Assembly: GCF_022374935.2 (NCBI RefSeq)
Contig: NZ_CP092430.2
Location: forward strand, 1,798,001 to 1,862,000
Source of the DNA: Mycolicibacter virginiensis
GTDB lineage: Bacteria > Actinomycetota > Actinomycetes > Mycobacteriales > Mycobacteriaceae
DNA length: 64,000 bases
Direction of reading: 5' to 3'
Positions 16,411-26,392 of the stretch are shown here, piece after piece. The notes under the pieces are model-generated. The model saw only the letters and a list, made by a program, of their open reading frames with translations, searched no databases and was not told the DNA's origin. The translations under genes were made by a program, and so were the position numbers. Every line of letters starts with the position of its first letter. Within the stretch, counting starts at the first letter, position 1.

Positions 16411-18459
16411 GTGACGAAGACCGGCCAGGGCCTAAACCGAGTCCGGGCGCGGTCGATGCAGCCCTTCGAGATTGCGCAGGCCGCTGTGATGGCGGCGCTG
16501 TGCGCGGCGACGGCGATCATCGCGGTTGTGGTGCCCTTCGCCGCTGGTTTGGCGCTGCTCGGCACGGTGCCGATGGGACTGTTGGCCTACCGCTACCGCA
16601 TTCGCGTATTGATCGCCGCCACCGTCGCCGCCGCGACCATCGCGTTTCTGATCGCCGGTATGGGCGGCTTCATGACTGTGGTCAACAGCGCCTACATCGG
16701 CGGCTTGACCGGCGTCATCAAGCGCCATCGCCGCGGCCTGCCCACCGTTGTCGTGGCCTCCGCGCTGGCCGGTGCCATCTTCGGCACCGTTATGGTGCTG
16801 GCGCTGACCGTGTTGTCCCGGCTGCGTCACCTGATCTTCGACGCGATCACCGCCAATGTGCACGGGGTTGCGGCCGCTATGGCGCGAATCCCGCTGCCGG
16901 AATTCCAGCGAGCCGCCCAGGATCTGAACGGATTTCTCGGCGTGCTGCTGCACTACTGGCAGTGGCTCATCCTGGCCCAGATGACTATCGGCGTCATGAT
17001 CGTCTCGTTGCTCGGGTGGTGGGCGTTGTCGCGAGTGCTGCACCGGCTCCGCGGGGTGCCCGATGTACACAAACTGGACCTGCTGGCCGAGAGCGGCCCA
17101 GTAGCGCCGGTCCCCGTCCGGCTGGATCAGGTGCGGTTCCGTTATCCGCAGTCCGACCATGACGCACTCGGGCCGGTGAGCCTGGAGGTGGTCGCCGGTG
17201 AGCACGTCGCGATCACCGGCGCCAACGGGTCGGGCAAGACCACCTTGATGCTGCTGCTGGCCGGGCGGGCCCCCACCGCGGGCACCGTTGAGCGCCCCGG
17301 CGCGGTGGGCCTTGGTGCGCCCGGGGGCACCGCGGTGGTCATGCAGCATCCGGAGAGCCAGGTGCTGGGCACCCGGGTCGCCGACGATGTGGTGTGGGGC
17401 CTGCCGCCGGGGACCAGCACCGACGTCGAGCGGCTGCTCGGCGAGGTCGGCCTGGCGGGCTTCGCCGAGCGCGACACCGGCGGCCTGTCCGGCGGGGAGC
17501 TGCAGCGGCTGGCGGTGGCGGCGGCGCTGGCGCGCGAACCCGCACTGTTGATCGCCGACGAGGTCACCAGCATGGTCGACCCGCAAGGCCGCGAGGCGCT
17601 GTTGGGGCTGTTGTCGAAGCTGGCCGGGCGCTCTGACCGTCGCTGCACCTCCTTGGTGCACATCACCCACTACAACGACGAGGCCGGCAGCGCTGACCGG
17701 ACCATCGACCTGTCGGGGTCCCGCGACAACACCGCCATGGTGGAGACCGCCGAGGTCCCCGCCGCGTCCGGCGGCGGCGCACCGGGGCACGACCGCATGC
17801 CCGTGCTCGAGTTGTCCGGCGTGGGGCACGAATACGCCAGCGGTACGCCGTGGGCCAAGACCGCACTGCGGGACATCAGCTTCAGCGTCGACGACGGCGA
17901 CGGCTTGTTGATCCATGGCGGCAATGGTTCGGGCAAGTCCACCTTGGCCTGGATCATGGCCGGCCTGACGACGCCGACCACCGGCCGTTGCCTGCTCGGG
18001 GGCCGGCCCGCCGACCAGCAGGTGGGGGCTGTCGCGCTGTCGTTCCAGGCGGCGCGACTGCAGCTGATGCGCAGCCATGTTGGTCGGGAAGTGGCTTCGG
18101 CTGCGGGCTTTTCGCCGCGTGACCACGCCAAGGTCAGCGCCGCCCTGGCCGCCGTCGGCCTGGACGAGGCGCTGGCTGGACGGCGCATCGACCAGCTCAG
18201 CGGTGGCCAGATGCGCAGGCTGGTGCTGGCCGGCCTGCTGGCCCGTTCGCCGCGGGCGTTGATCCTCGACGAGCCGCTGGCGGGCCTCGACGCCGCCAGT
18301 CGGGACGGCTTGTTGCGACTGCTGGAGGATCTGCGGCGGGAGAGTGGTCTGACGGTGGTGGTCATCTCGCACGATTTCGCCGGCCTGGGTGAGTTGTGCC
18401 CGCGGACTCTGCACTTGCACAACGGTGTACTGGTGCCGGCACCGGCAGGTGCGGCGTGA
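16411..18459 (+). CDS. ECF transporter: S-like membrane domain fused to two EcfA ATPases
   Basis: The 682-aa protein (Rv2326c-like) combines three parts. Residues 1-215 form about six membrane segments resembling an S (substrate-binding) component of the DUF2232 type. The first ATPase (about 230-430) has [19 protein letters not shown] and LLIADE. The second (about 465-670) has [19 protein letters not shown] and LILDEP. In most ECF importers these are separate proteins. With the EcfT gene it should form an energy-coupling-factor importer for a vitamin or metal; the substrate is not shown. The GTG start was chosen from homologue length and the hexamer upstream. It overlaps the next gene by 4 nt. 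Confidence 0.9.
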   Translation: MTKTGQGLNRVRARSMQPFEIAQAAVMAALCAATAIIAVVVPFAAGLALLGTVPMGLLAYRYRIRVLIAATVAAATIAFLIAGMGGFMTVVNSAYIGGLTGVIKRHRRGLPTVVVASALAGAIFGTVMVLALTVLSRLRHLIFDAITANVHGVAAAMARIPLPEFQRAAQDLNGFLGVLLHYWQWLILAQMTIGVMIVSLLGWWALSRVLHRLRGVPDVHKLDLLAESGPVAPVPVRLDQVRFRYPQSDHDALGPVSLEVVAGEHVAITGANGSGKTTLMLLLAGRAPTAGTVERPGAVGLGAPGGTAVVMQHPESQVLGTRVADDVVWGLPPGTSTDVERLLGEVGLAGFAERDTGGLSGGELQRLAVAAALAREPALLIADEVTSMVDPQGREALLGLLSKLAGRSDRRCTSLVHITHYNDEAGSADRTIDLSGSRDNTAMVETAEVPAASGGGAPGHDRMPVLELSGVGHEYASGTPWAKTALRDISFSVDDGDGLLIHGGNGSGKSTLAWIMAGLTTPTTGRCLLGGRPADQQVGAVALSFQAARLQLMRSHVGREVASAAGFSPRDHAKVSAALAAVGLDEALAGRRIDQLSGGQMRRLVLAGLLARSPRALILDEPLAGLDAASRDGLLRLLEDLRRESGLTVVVISHDFAGLGELCPRTLHLHNGVLVPAPAGAA

Positions 18460-19262
18460 CGGGGGAGGCGCGCAGCGCCCCTCGGCCGGTGGTCTTGCTG
18501 CGGCCGGTTCCCGGCGACTCCGCCATGCACCGATTGTGGGCGGGGACGAAGTTGATCGTGGTCTTCGGCATCTCGGTGCTGCTGACCTTCTATCCCGGCT
18601 GGGTGACGATCGGGGCGGTGGCACTGCTGGTGTTCGGCGCGGCTCGGATTGCTCGTATTCCTCGGGGTGCGCTGCCCTCGGTACCCCGCTGGCTGTGGGT
18701 GTTGCTGTTGATCGGCGGCGGGACCGCGACCATGTCCGGTGGCGACCCAGCCGGCCTGGGTGGGCTGTTGTACTTCCTGCGGATCACCGCGTTGTCGATA
18801 GTGCTGTTGGGGCTCGGCGCAATGGTGTCGTGGACCACCAATGTCGCGGAGATCGCGCCCGCGGTGGCCACGCTGGGTCGACCGCTGCGGCTGCTTCGCA
18901 TTCCCGTCGACGAGTGGGCGGTGGCGCTGGCGCTGGCGCTGCGCGCCTTTCCGATGCTGGTCGATGAGTTCCGGGTGCTCTACGCCGCGCGGCGTCTGCG
19001 GCCCCGGTTCCGGCCGCGGACCCGGAGGCAACGCCGGCGCCACTGGGCCCGCGAGGCCGTCGATCTGATGACTGCGGCCATCACCGTGACTCTTCGCCGG
19101 GCCGACGAGATGGGGGACGCGATCACCGCTCGTGGTGGCATCGGCCAGATTTCGGCGTCGCCGGCGCGGCCGGGGTTGTCCGACCTGGTGGCCCTAGCGG
19201 TGGTGGTCGTGATGTGCGGGGCGGCAGTGGCTGTTGAACTGACCGTGTTAACAATGCCCTGA
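18456..19262 (+). CDS. ECF transporter transmembrane protein EcfT, Rv2325c-like
   Basis: The 268-aa protein has about five membrane spans (starting [20 protein letters not shown]) and the EcfT signature Ala-Arg-Gly in the coupling region near the C-terminus ([17 protein letters not shown]). A basic [17 protein letters not shown] stretch lies between spans. EcfT links the S component to the ATPases. The GTG start sits in a GTGA overlap with the upstream fused ATPase gene, so translation is coupled. Confidence 0.9.
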   Translation: MTGEARSAPRPVVLLRPVPGDSAMHRLWAGTKLIVVFGISVLLTFYPGWVTIGAVALLVFGAARIARIPRGALPSVPRWLWVLLLIGGGTATMSGGDPAGLGGLLYFLRITALSIVLLGLGAMVSWTTNVAEIAPAVATLGRPLRLLRIPVDEWAVALALALRAFPMLVDEFRVLYAARRLRPRFRPRTRRQRRRHWAREAVDLMTAAITVTLRRADEMGDAITARGGIGQISASPARPGLSDLVALAVVVVMCGAAVAVELTVLTMP

Positions 19263-19331
19263 CGGCCACGAGATCGCGCTCACGCAGGTAGCTACTCGCA
19301 GTTTTGCTGCGTCGACCCGATTCGCGGGCAG

Positions 19332-20663
19332 CTACCGGCGTGCGGCCGCGTTTGCGGCGTCTTGCGCTTGGCGTAGGGCAGTGTCGACGTTGGAGCGGCC
19401 GAGGAACATTTCGTCGAAATAGGGCTTGATGGCCTGGTTTCCGGCGGCAAAGCCCGCACCGCCGCCCGGGGCGGGGATGCGGGGCCCGTTGAGCACCGTG
19501 AAGAAGGGCGTGACGTCAACCCCGCGCTGTGCCCAGTAGTCGAAGTAGACCCGTTGTGCGCTGAGTACCGCCGGTATCGCCGCCCCGTGGCGCCCCAGGT
19601 AGGCGTTGCCGTCGCGGCTGCCGAGCCAAGTCAGCACCTCCCGTACCGCCGCGGGATGCGGCGATGCGGCGTTGCCGACGGCGGCGATCCCGTTGGTGAC
19701 ACTGACTCGTCCGGCCGGCCCGGCCGGCAGCATCGCCACCCCCCACGAGAAGGCCGCCTGCTCAGCGACGGCCGCCAGGTTGTAGGTGCCGGACTGAAAG
19801 AGCGCCATCTTGCCGGCCAGAAACTGATTGCGGGAGAAATCGCCGTTGGTGTTGGTCTCCGAGGCCGGTGGTGCCACATGATCGCCGTTGATCAACTGCA
19901 CCAGGTAACCGAAGGCGCCGATGGCCGCCGGGTTGTCGAAGGCGAAGTCGTCGCCGCGCTGGAACACTCCGCCGGCAGAGCCGACGTAGTTCAGGTAGAT
20001 ACCCTGCGGGTCGTTGGCGGCGTTGTAGCCCCACTGCCGGATGCGCCGCTGGTCGAAGCCGGGGGAGTCGGCGCTGCGTCCGGCGTTGTCGAGGGTGAGC
20101 TGGGCCAGCAGCGGCCGCAGGGTGTCGTGGGCGCCTTGGGGATCCCAGCGCAGCTGCTCCAACTGCGCGGGAGCGATCCCGGCGGCGGCCAGCAGATCCG
20201 CGTTGTAGTACACCGCGATCCCGGCGTCGGTCAGTTGCGGGACGCCCCACAGCGTGCCGTCACGGGTGAACTGAGTGACCACCGACGGCTCCCAATCCGT
20301 GCCCGCCGCACCGATCTTCATCAGCCGTCCGCTGTCGGCGTAGCCAGCCAGGTAGGCGTTGGAGAGCCAGAAGATGTCGTCGGCACCGCCACCGGCGACA
20401 TCGGTGCGCAGCGTGTCGAAGTAGGTCCCGTAGGCGACGACGTTGACGTGTACCTCGATCTCAGGGTGGCTGCGGTGGAACGCGGCGAACGACTGTCGGT
20501 AGGCGTTCGCGACCTGTTCGTCCCAAAGTCGTACCGTCACCACCGTCGTGCCGGCTGCCGACCGGTTCGATGCCCCGTCGAGTAGCACCGCCGCGGTGCC
20601 GAGCAGGGCGGCCAGGGCCACCACCGCCGCGGCGAACACGGTGGAGAACCGCGGCCGGCTCAC
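19332..20663 (-). CDS. uspC: Sugar ABC transporter substrate-binding protein UspC
   Basis: The 443-aa extracellular solute-binding protein (family 1) belongs to the mycobacterial UspABC importer for amino sugars. The N-terminus (SRPRFSTVFAAAVVALAALL) is an export signal or membrane anchor; no lipobox Cys is seen. The mature protein has typical TVVTVRLWDEQVANAYRQSF, DDIFWLSNAYLAGYADSGRL and FQSGTYNL segments and a C-terminal RQAQDAANAAARR. The GTG at 20663 overlaps the uspB stop by 4 nt (GTGA), which decides the start. It converges on the EcfT gene. Confidence 0.92.
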   Translation of the reverse strand: MSRPRFSTVFAAAVVALAALLGTAAVLLDGASNRSAAGTTVVTVRLWDEQVANAYRQSFAAFHRSHPEIEVHVNVVAYGTYFDTLRTDVAGGGADDIFWLSNAYLAGYADSGRLMKIGAAGTDWEPSVVTQFTRDGTLWGVPQLTDAGIAVYYNADLLAAAGIAPAQLEQLRWDPQGAHDTLRPLLAQLTLDNAGRSADSPGFDQRRIRQWGYNAANDPQGIYLNYVGSAGGVFQRGDDFAFDNPAAIGAFGYLVQLINGDHVAPPASETNTNGDFSRNQFLAGKMALFQSGTYNLAAVAEQAAFSWGVAMLPAGPAGRVSVTNGIAAVGNAASPHPAAVREVLTWLGSRDGNAYLGRHGAAIPAVLSAQRVYFDYWAQRGVDVTPFFTVLNGPRIPAPGGGAGFAAGNQAIKPYFDEMFLGRSNVDTALRQAQDAANAAARR

Positions 20664-21502
20664 TTGATCCCCGTAACGACGATCGACTGCACGATTCGTC
20701 GCTGGAACACTATGAACAACACGATCAGTGGAATCATCGCCACCGTGGTCGCTGCCATCACCAACGTCCACTGCGCGTTGTAACGCGACTGCAATGCTGC
20801 GGTGGCCACCGTGAGCACCCGCCACTTGTCGCCGCTGGTGATCACCAGCGGCCACATGAAGTTGTTCCACTGTGAGACCACGGTGATCAGCCCGAGGGTG
20901 ACCAGGATCGGCCTGCTGGCCGGCAGCATCACATGCACGATCACGTCCAGGGTGTTGGCTCCGTCGAGTCGCGCGGCGTTGATCAGATCATTGGGGACGG
21001 TGCGGAAATGCTGGCGGAGCAGAAAGATCGCATACGGCGAGCCGAATACGAACGGCAATACCAATGCCCAGAAGGTGTTCCGCAGGCCCAGCTGCGCCAT
21101 CATCAGATATAGCGGCACCACGGTCACGGTGGCCGGCACCATCAGGGTCGCCACATACACCCAGAACAACTTGTCGCGGCCTGGAAACTCCAGCCGCGCG
21201 AACGCGTAGGCGGCCAGCACCGAGAAACTCAACTGTCCCACCACGATCACCGCCGTCATCAAGGTCGTAACCGCCGCCGCCCGGCCGAACCCGGCCCCGC
21301 CCAGATCGCCGTAGTTGTCCAGCGTCGGCGGGTGCGGCCAGGACAGCGGCGAACCGGTGGCGAATTGACGCGCCGGGGTGAACGACGTCAACAGCCCGAG
21401 CACGAAGGGCGCCAGGGTGATCAGCGCGCCGATCGTCAGCAGCGCGTAGATCGTGGCGGTGCGAATGCGCTTGTGCGGAATGAGAGAAGTGCTGATCAAC
21501 AT
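20660..21502 (-). CDS. uspB: Sugar ABC transporter permease UspB
   Basis: The 280-aa inner-membrane permease has six predicted spans and the MalG-type EAA loop (LINAARLDGANTLDVIVHVMLPASRPIL) that docks the ATPase. It works with UspA and UspC; no ATPase gene is nearby, so a shared ATPase elsewhere must power it, as in M. tuberculosis. The gene lies 12 bp downstream of the LuxR-family gene instead of directly after uspA, so its transcription may now come from the regulator's promoter. Confidence 0.92.
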   Translation of the reverse strand: MLISTSLIPHKRIRTATIYALLTIGALITLAPFVLGLLTSFTPARQFATGSPLSWPHPPTLDNYGDLGGAGFGRAAAVTTLMTAVIVVGQLSFSVLAAYAFARLEFPGRDKLFWVYVATLMVPATVTVVPLYLMMAQLGLRNTFWALVLPFVFGSPYAIFLLRQHFRTVPNDLINAARLDGANTLDVIVHVMLPASRPILVTLGLITVVSQWNNFMWPLVITSGDKWRVLTVATAALQSRYNAQWTLVMAATTVAMIPLIVLFIVFQRRIVQSIVVTGIK

Positions 21503-21514
21503 GCGGTGGGGAGC

Positions 21515-24112
21515 TCACTGGGGTTGTCGGTAGGCATAGGCAGCGGCTTGGGTGCGGTTGTGCACGCCAAGTTTGGCCATGATGGCGCAGACGTGAGTGT
21601 TGGCGGTCTTGGTGCTGATGTAGAGAGCGGTAGCGATTTCGGCGTCGCTGCGCCCGGCGGCAAGAAGTTCGAGGACGTCGCGTTGGCGCCTGGTGAGGCC
21701 ACGTGGGTCAGCGCTGGTGTCTTTGCGGCGGCGGTCGGGATTGCGGCCGCGCAGCTGGGAGAGACGCTGCTGGGTGCGCCGGGCCGCGGCGCGGGCGCCA
21801 AGCTGGCGGAAGGTGCCCAGCGCGGCCTCAACGGCGTCGATATCGCCGCTAAGTTGAGCGATGGCGGCATCGTAGGGACAGTCTCGAAGCATCCACTCCT
21901 TCGTGGCCGCGCACCAATCTCCATTGATCTCACGTTCATAGGGCGTGGCAGCGATGACGTCAATACCGGATCGGCCACCGGCTAAATGGGCCCAGCGCCG
22001 CAGGGAACCTCCGAGCCACGTGTACGCCGTGCCGGACACCGTGAGAACCTCGGCCGCGCATTGGCGGACCGCCTCGTCGTCGTCGGCCAGCCAGGCAGCC
22101 TCGGCACGTGCGGCGCAGACAGGTAGGCGCAGCAGGCTGCCCGTCGCAGCATCAAGGGCTTCGTCGAGCAGCGGCCACACGGGTTCCTCGCCACGGCGTG
22201 CCCGGATCAAGGCGACCGTGATCAACGGCGCGATCCGGTGTTGGGGCGCCAGTTCGGGCTGGGTCAGGATCTGCTCGGCCGCCAGCGCAGCAGACGTCCA
22301 GTCGCCGCCGGCCAGGTCGGTCAGCGCCTGCAGCCCCGCCACCAAGGTCTGGAACATGCCAAGTTCGCGGGTGCCGAGGTAGGCGGCGACTTCGGCGAGG
22401 TAACGCTGGGCGCGACCGAATTCGCCGCGCACGACAGCGAAGGTACCGAGGAGCACGCCCAGAATTCCGCTGTGCTCCTCGATCCCAGGGGCCGCGGCCG
22501 CTTCTCGCCACACCTCCTCGAACTCGTCCCAGCCGGTGTCGCTGCAGAACACTGTGGTTAGTGCTGCATATCCGCGGGCGTGGATCACCACGGCAGGGTC
22601 ACCGAAGTGGGCGCCGAGGGCCTTCGCGCGGGCCGCATATCGGGCACAAGCGGGGTCTAAGGCAAGTGCGGCGATGTGCGCCATGTTGATCAGTGACCAA
22701 GCCAACTGGGGGGACGGTTCGAGGTCTTCGAGCAGCCGCAACGACGCGTGCGCTGCTGCCGAGGCTTCGGCGGGGCGTCCCAGCAGCTGCAGGACGTGCG
22801 ATAGCCGGCGCAGATCTTCCGCCTCCTGGTGAAGATTCCCCAGCTGCTGGCGGAGCGCGATCGCCTGTCGCCATGACGACATCGCCGATTCGGCCTGGCC
22901 GCTCAGATAACTGCTGAATGCGTGCTGTTCGAGCCATACCGCCCTTTGCTCGTCGGGGATGGTGTCGACATGGCGCAGCACCAAGGCATACATGTCGGCG
23001 GCTTGCCGATGGGCGCCGAATCCTGCAGCGCGCGCGGCGGCCACCGGGCCGTAGTCGATGACCGCATCGGTGTCGCCGGCCTGTTCGGCATGAAAAGTCA
23101 ACGCCGCCAGCGTGTCCGGGTCAACCGGTGGTTCCGCCAAAGCGGTCAGCGCTCGCTTGTGCAGCACCCGCCGTTGATAGGCGGGGATCTGTTCGACGAT
23201 GGAACGGCGGGTCAGTTCATGGCGGAATCCCACCGCGTCGGCGTTGGCTACCAGCACCCCGGCGGCGAGGCATTCGTTCAGGGTGCCTGCGGCGCCCGGC
23301 GACACCACTTCGAGCAGGGCGGGGTGCACCCGCGGGCCGCAGATCGCTGCCGCCTGTGCGGTTTCGCGCGCAGCGGCCGACAGCCGTGCGAGTCGGCCCC
23401 GCACCGCCTCGGAAATGCTGCACGGCAGGTCGCCATCGCCCAGCGCATCAGGCCCGGCGGCCAACATCTCCGTGACGAAAAACGAGTTCCCGTCGGTAAG
23501 CCCGTACAACGCTTGGGCGTTGATGCCGCTGCCGGCGGCCAGCGCGGCGACCGCCGCGGGGGTGAGCGGGTCCAACGCCAAGCGCGTCACGGCCGCCCAG
23601 GTCGCCACATCGCCTAACAACACGGCGAGCGGATGGGTTGGGCCGATCTGGTCGTCACGGTAGGAAGCCAGCAACATCACCGGCAGTGTGTCGATTCGCC
23701 GTGCCACATGGCGCAGCAGATCCAGGGCGGCGCCGTCGGCCCAGTGCAGGTCCTCGATCACCCACACCGAAGGGGTTCCGTCGCCGACGATGCCGACCAG
23801 CCGGGCATACATCGCCTCGGTGTCTCCGGCATCGATGGCGCCGCGTATCGAGGCGGCTTGACTCGCGGGAAGGTAGGCGAGCATGTCGATGATCGGGCCC
23901 AGCGGCCGCGGGGTGGCAAGACCGTCGCACCAGCCCCGCAGCACTCGGGTGCCCGGATCGAGTGTGGCGAGAAACTGGGCTATCACCGTGGTCTTGCCCG
24001 CGCCGGATTCGCCACGCAGCAAAACCAGCTGCCCGTGCCCTCGGGCGGCGGTCCGATAGCAGCGATGAAGGTTGGTCAGCGTCGTGTCGCGTTCGAGCAG
24101 ACGGCTCACCAC
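21515..24112 (-). CDS. LuxR-family ATP-binding (LAL) transcriptional regulator
   Basis: About 865 aa. The N-terminal AAA/STAND ATPase has Walker A GESGAGKTT and a Walker B-type VWVIEDLHWAD. A long TPR-like helical middle follows. The C-terminal LuxR helix-turn-helix (last about 65 residues) carries LTRRQRDVLELLAAGRSDAE and STKTANTHVCAIMAKLGVHN. LAL proteins are ATP-switched activators responding to a sugar or other inducer. Its position before uspB suggests it controls sugar uptake; that is inference. The GTG at 24112 follows a GGAGG-rich stretch; an ATG at 24151 is the longer alternative. A perfect palindrome lies upstream at 24164. Confidence 0.9.
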   Translation of the reverse strand: MVSRLLERDTTLTNLHRCYRTAARGHGQLVLLRGESGAGKTTVIAQFLATLDPGTRVLRGWCDGLATPRPLGPIIDMLAYLPASQAASIRGAIDAGDTEAMYARLVGIVGDGTPSVWVIEDLHWADGAALDLLRHVARRIDTLPVMLLASYRDDQIGPTHPLAVLLGDVATWAAVTRLALDPLTPAAVAALAAGSGINAQALYGLTDGNSFFVTEMLAAGPDALGDGDLPCSISEAVRGRLARLSAAARETAQAAAICGPRVHPALLEVVSPGAAGTLNECLAAGVLVANADAVGFRHELTRRSIVEQIPAYQRRVLHKRALTALAEPPVDPDTLAALTFHAEQAGDTDAVIDYGPVAAARAAGFGAHRQAADMYALVLRHVDTIPDEQRAVWLEQHAFSSYLSGQAESAMSSWRQAIALRQQLGNLHQEAEDLRRLSHVLQLLGRPAEASAAAHASLRLLEDLEPSPQLAWSLINMAHIAALALDPACARYAARAKALGAHFGDPAVVIHARGYAALTTVFCSDTGWDEFEEVWREAAAAPGIEEHSGILGVLLGTFAVVRGEFGRAQRYLAEVAAYLGTRELGMFQTLVAGLQALTDLAGGDWTSAALAAEQILTQPELAPQHRIAPLITVALIRARRGEEPVWPLLDEALDAATGSLLRLPVCAARAEAAWLADDDEAVRQCAAEVLTVSGTAYTWLGGSLRRWAHLAGGRSGIDVIAATPYEREINGDWCAATKEWMLRDCPYDAAIAQLSGDIDAVEAALGTFRQLGARAAARRTQQRLSQLRGRNPDRRRKDTSADPRGLTRRQRDVLELLAAGRSDAEIATALYISTKTANTHVCAIMAKLGVHNRTQAAAYAYRQPQ

Positions 24113-24163
24113 GGCCAACCCCCCTCCCGCGTCGGGTCCGAGGCCGCGCATCCCGGAGCAAAT

Positions 24164-24181
24164 ATCAGGTAATTACCTGAT
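24164..24181. promoter_or_regulatory. 18-bp perfect palindrome before the LAL regulator
   Basis: ATCAGGTAATTACCTGAT reads the same on both strands. It is AT-rich in a GC-rich gap and lies 12 bp upstream of the longer possible start and 51 bp upstream of the shorter one. It is a likely dimer-binding operator for this regulator or for the divergent lpqH-like gene 180 bp away. Confidence 0.6.
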
Positions 24182-24360
24182 GCGCCGTGGTTGGGCCGCC
24201 CAGCACACTCCCAAATGAGCGTGGCGGGCGGTCTGCCACGGACGTCAGCACACGGCCATCTGATCAGGATGCGGAATAAAGCCTAGCCCGCCAGCCGCCG
24301 CCCGCGCCCACCAAATAGCACGAAACCAGGCACGTGACCACCCACAACAAAGGAGTACCG

Positions 24361-24864
24361 GTGAAGCGTTCACTAACGGTTGCCGCGGCAGCGGCAGCAA
24401 TCGCGGTCGTAGGTCTGTCTGGGTGCTCCAGCGACAAGAAGTCGGAATCCGCCCACGCATCCTCCTCGAGCGCCGCGAGCTCCTCGAGCGGATCCAGTGC
24501 GTCGGTCAACGTTGGGGGCGCAGCAGCAACCACGAAGGTCACCATCGACGGCCAAGACCAGAACGTCACCGGCACCACCGTGTGCACGACGATGGCCGGC
24601 GACGTCAACATCGCGATCGGCGGAGCGGCCACCGGGATCGCCGCGGTGCTCACCGACGCCAACCCTCCGGAGGTGAAGTCGGTCGGGCTGGGCAACGTCA
24701 ACGGTGTGACGCTGGCATACACCGCGGGTACGGGTCAGGGCGATGCCAAGGCGACCAAGGACGGCAACGAATACAAGATCAGCGGCACCGCGACCGGGAT
24801 CGACACGGCCAACCCGATGCAGCCGGTGAACAAGCCCTTCGAAATCGATGTGACGTGTTCCTAG
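24361..24864 (+). CDS. lpqH: 19-kDa lipoprotein antigen homologue LpqH
   Basis: The 167-aa lipoprotein has a signal peptide ending in the lipobox LSGC (Cys21), then a Ser/Ala-rich linker ([15 protein letters not shown]), a site of glycosylation in LpqH, and a C-terminal domain nearly collinear with M. tuberculosis LpqH ([40 protein letters not shown], ENDs in FEIDVTCS). The two Cys in that domain are conserved. The GTG start has AAAGGAG upstream. In M. tuberculosis lpqH is at Rv3763, far from the usp genes, so this is a relocated orthologue or a paralogue. Confidence 0.88.
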   Translation: MKRSLTVAAAAAAIAVVGLSGCSSDKKSESAHASSSSAASSSSGSSASVNVGGAAATTKVTIDGQDQNVTGTTVCTTMAGDVNIAIGGAATGIAAVLTDANPPEVKSVGLGNVNGVTLAYTAGTGQGDAKATKDGNEYKISGTATGIDTANPMQPVNKPFEIDVTCS

Positions 24865-24946
24865 TCCGGTCCGTCGTGTTGTAACCCCGTGGCGTCGGTC
24901 GGGGCGTGTTCAATGATGGACACGAACCGTCCAGCTAGGGGCACCA

Positions 24947-26368
24947 ATGTCAACGCCGGCGCTCAGCATGTCACGGCAGATGCTGCGGCGTCGGCCGGTG
25001 AACGGTGCACCGATCCCCGCCGGGAGCACGAACCACCTGCGACGTAGGCTCGGCGGCTTCCGGCTCACCATGTTCGGCGTCGGCTCGACGGTCGGCACGG
25101 GGATCTTCTTTGTCTTCCCGGTGGCGGTGCCGCAAGCGGGCCCGGCAGTGATCGTTGCGTTCATCATCGCCGGAGCCGCAGCGGGCCTGGCCGCGATCTG
25201 CTACGCGGAATTAGCTTCGGCGGTGCCAATTTCGGGATCGGCATACTCGTACTCCTATGCCACCCTCGGTGAATTCATGGCCGTGGTTGTCGGGGCATGC
25301 CTGCTGCTCGAATACGGGGTGTCCACCGCCGCGGTGTCAGTTGGGTGGAGTCAGTACCTGAACAAAATGTTGCTCAATGTCTTCGGATTCTCGGTACCGC
25401 AGGCTATTTCGTCGGCACCATGGGATTCCGAAGGTGGTTTCGTCAACCTGCCAGCCATCGTCTTGGTGGCAATTTGTGCGGCTCTGTTGATCGGCGGCAC
25501 CAGTGAATCGGCCAAGGTCAATGCCGTAATGGTGGTGATCAAGCTCGGTGTGCTGCTGATGTTCGCGGTGATCGCATCAACGGCGTTCAGGGCGAACCAC
25601 TTCGCTGACTTCGCTCCTTTTGGATTCTCGGGAATCAGTTGGGCAGCGGGCACGATCTTCTTCTCCTACGTCGGTCTAGACGCGGTATCCACCGCCGGTG
25701 AAGAGGCCAAAGATCCCCAGCACACGATCCCGCGGGCAATCATCGCGGCACTGCTGATCGTGACCGGTGTCTATGTGATTGTCGCGGTGGCCGCGATGGG
25801 CAGCCAGCCGTGGCAGGACTTCGAGGGGCAAAGCGCGGGCCTGGCCGTGATCGTGGACCACATCACCGGAAACCGCCTAGGCAGCACCGTCTTGGCCGCG
25901 GGCGCGGTGATCTCGATCTTCTCTGTCACCTTGGTCACGATGTACTGCCAGACCCGCATCCTTTTCGCGATGGGTCGCGACGGCCTGCTGCCGGCAACGT
26001 TCGCCAAGGTCAACCCGCGCACCCGGACACCGGCAACCAACACCATGATCGTCGCGGTCGTGGCGGCAGCCCTCGCCGGTCTGGTGCCGCTTCAGCGTCT
26101 GGCCGAAACGGTCTCCATCGGGGCCTTGACCGCTTTCATTGTCGTGTCCGTCGCGGTGGTCGTGCTCCGGGTCCGGGAACCGGATCTGCCCCGCGGATTC
26201 AAGGTGCCCGGCTATCCGATCACACCAATCTTGTCGGTGGTGGTGTGCGGATGGATCATGTGCAGCCTGCACCGGTACACCTGGATCGTGTTCACCGGCT
26301 GGATAGCGGTCGCGTTGATCTTCTACCTGGTGTGGGGTCGCCGTCACAGCGCACTCAACGGTGGTTAG
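24947..26368 (+). CDS. APC-family amino-acid permease, possibly RocE-like
   Basis: The 473-aa membrane protein has about 12 spans and the APC signature near the N-terminus (MFGVGSTVGTGIFFVFPVAV). The pattern (PISGSAYSYSYATLGEF, FFSYVGLDAVSTAGEEAKDPQ) fits cationic amino-acid transporters. In M. tuberculosis rocE (Rv2320c) lies close to uspC, so this may be its counterpart displaced into the operon; that is inference. It ends 24 bp from the convergent uspA stop. It may be cotranscribed with the LpqH-like gene 82 bp upstream. Confidence 0.88.
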   Translation: MSTPALSMSRQMLRRRPVNGAPIPAGSTNHLRRRLGGFRLTMFGVGSTVGTGIFFVFPVAVPQAGPAVIVAFIIAGAAAGLAAICYAELASAVPISGSAYSYSYATLGEFMAVVVGACLLLEYGVSTAAVSVGWSQYLNKMLLNVFGFSVPQAISSAPWDSEGGFVNLPAIVLVAICAALLIGGTSESAKVNAVMVVIKLGVLLMFAVIASTAFRANHFADFAPFGFSGISWAAGTIFFSYVGLDAVSTAGEEAKDPQHTIPRAIIAALLIVTGVYVIVAVAAMGSQPWQDFEGQSAGLAVIVDHITGNRLGSTVLAAGAVISIFSVTLVTMYCQTRILFAMGRDGLLPATFAKVNPRTRTPATNTMIVAVVAAALAGLVPLQRLAETVSIGALTAFIVVSVAVVVLRVREPDLPRGFKVPGYPITPILSVVVCGWIMCSLHRYTWIVFTGWIAVALIFYLVWGRRHSALNGG

Positions 26369-26392
26369 AACGCAAGCACAGCACGACGTGGC

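Noticed and set aside
15873..17162. Plus-strand frame of 415 codons over marR and the ECF gene start.
   Set aside because: It crosses two real genes in other frames and its translation is low-complexity Arg/Gly/Pro.
16432..18624. A 730-codon open frame antisense to the ECF-transporter gene.
   Set aside because: It is a mirror of the high-GC codon bias of the real gene, has Arg/Gln/His-rich low-complexity sequence and no domain; the sense strand has two clear ATPases.
21503..26392. A transposon or integrative element as cause of the usp split.
   Set aside because: No transposase, integrase, terminal inverted repeat or att-like repeat was found at the junctions; only a rearrangement can be claimed.
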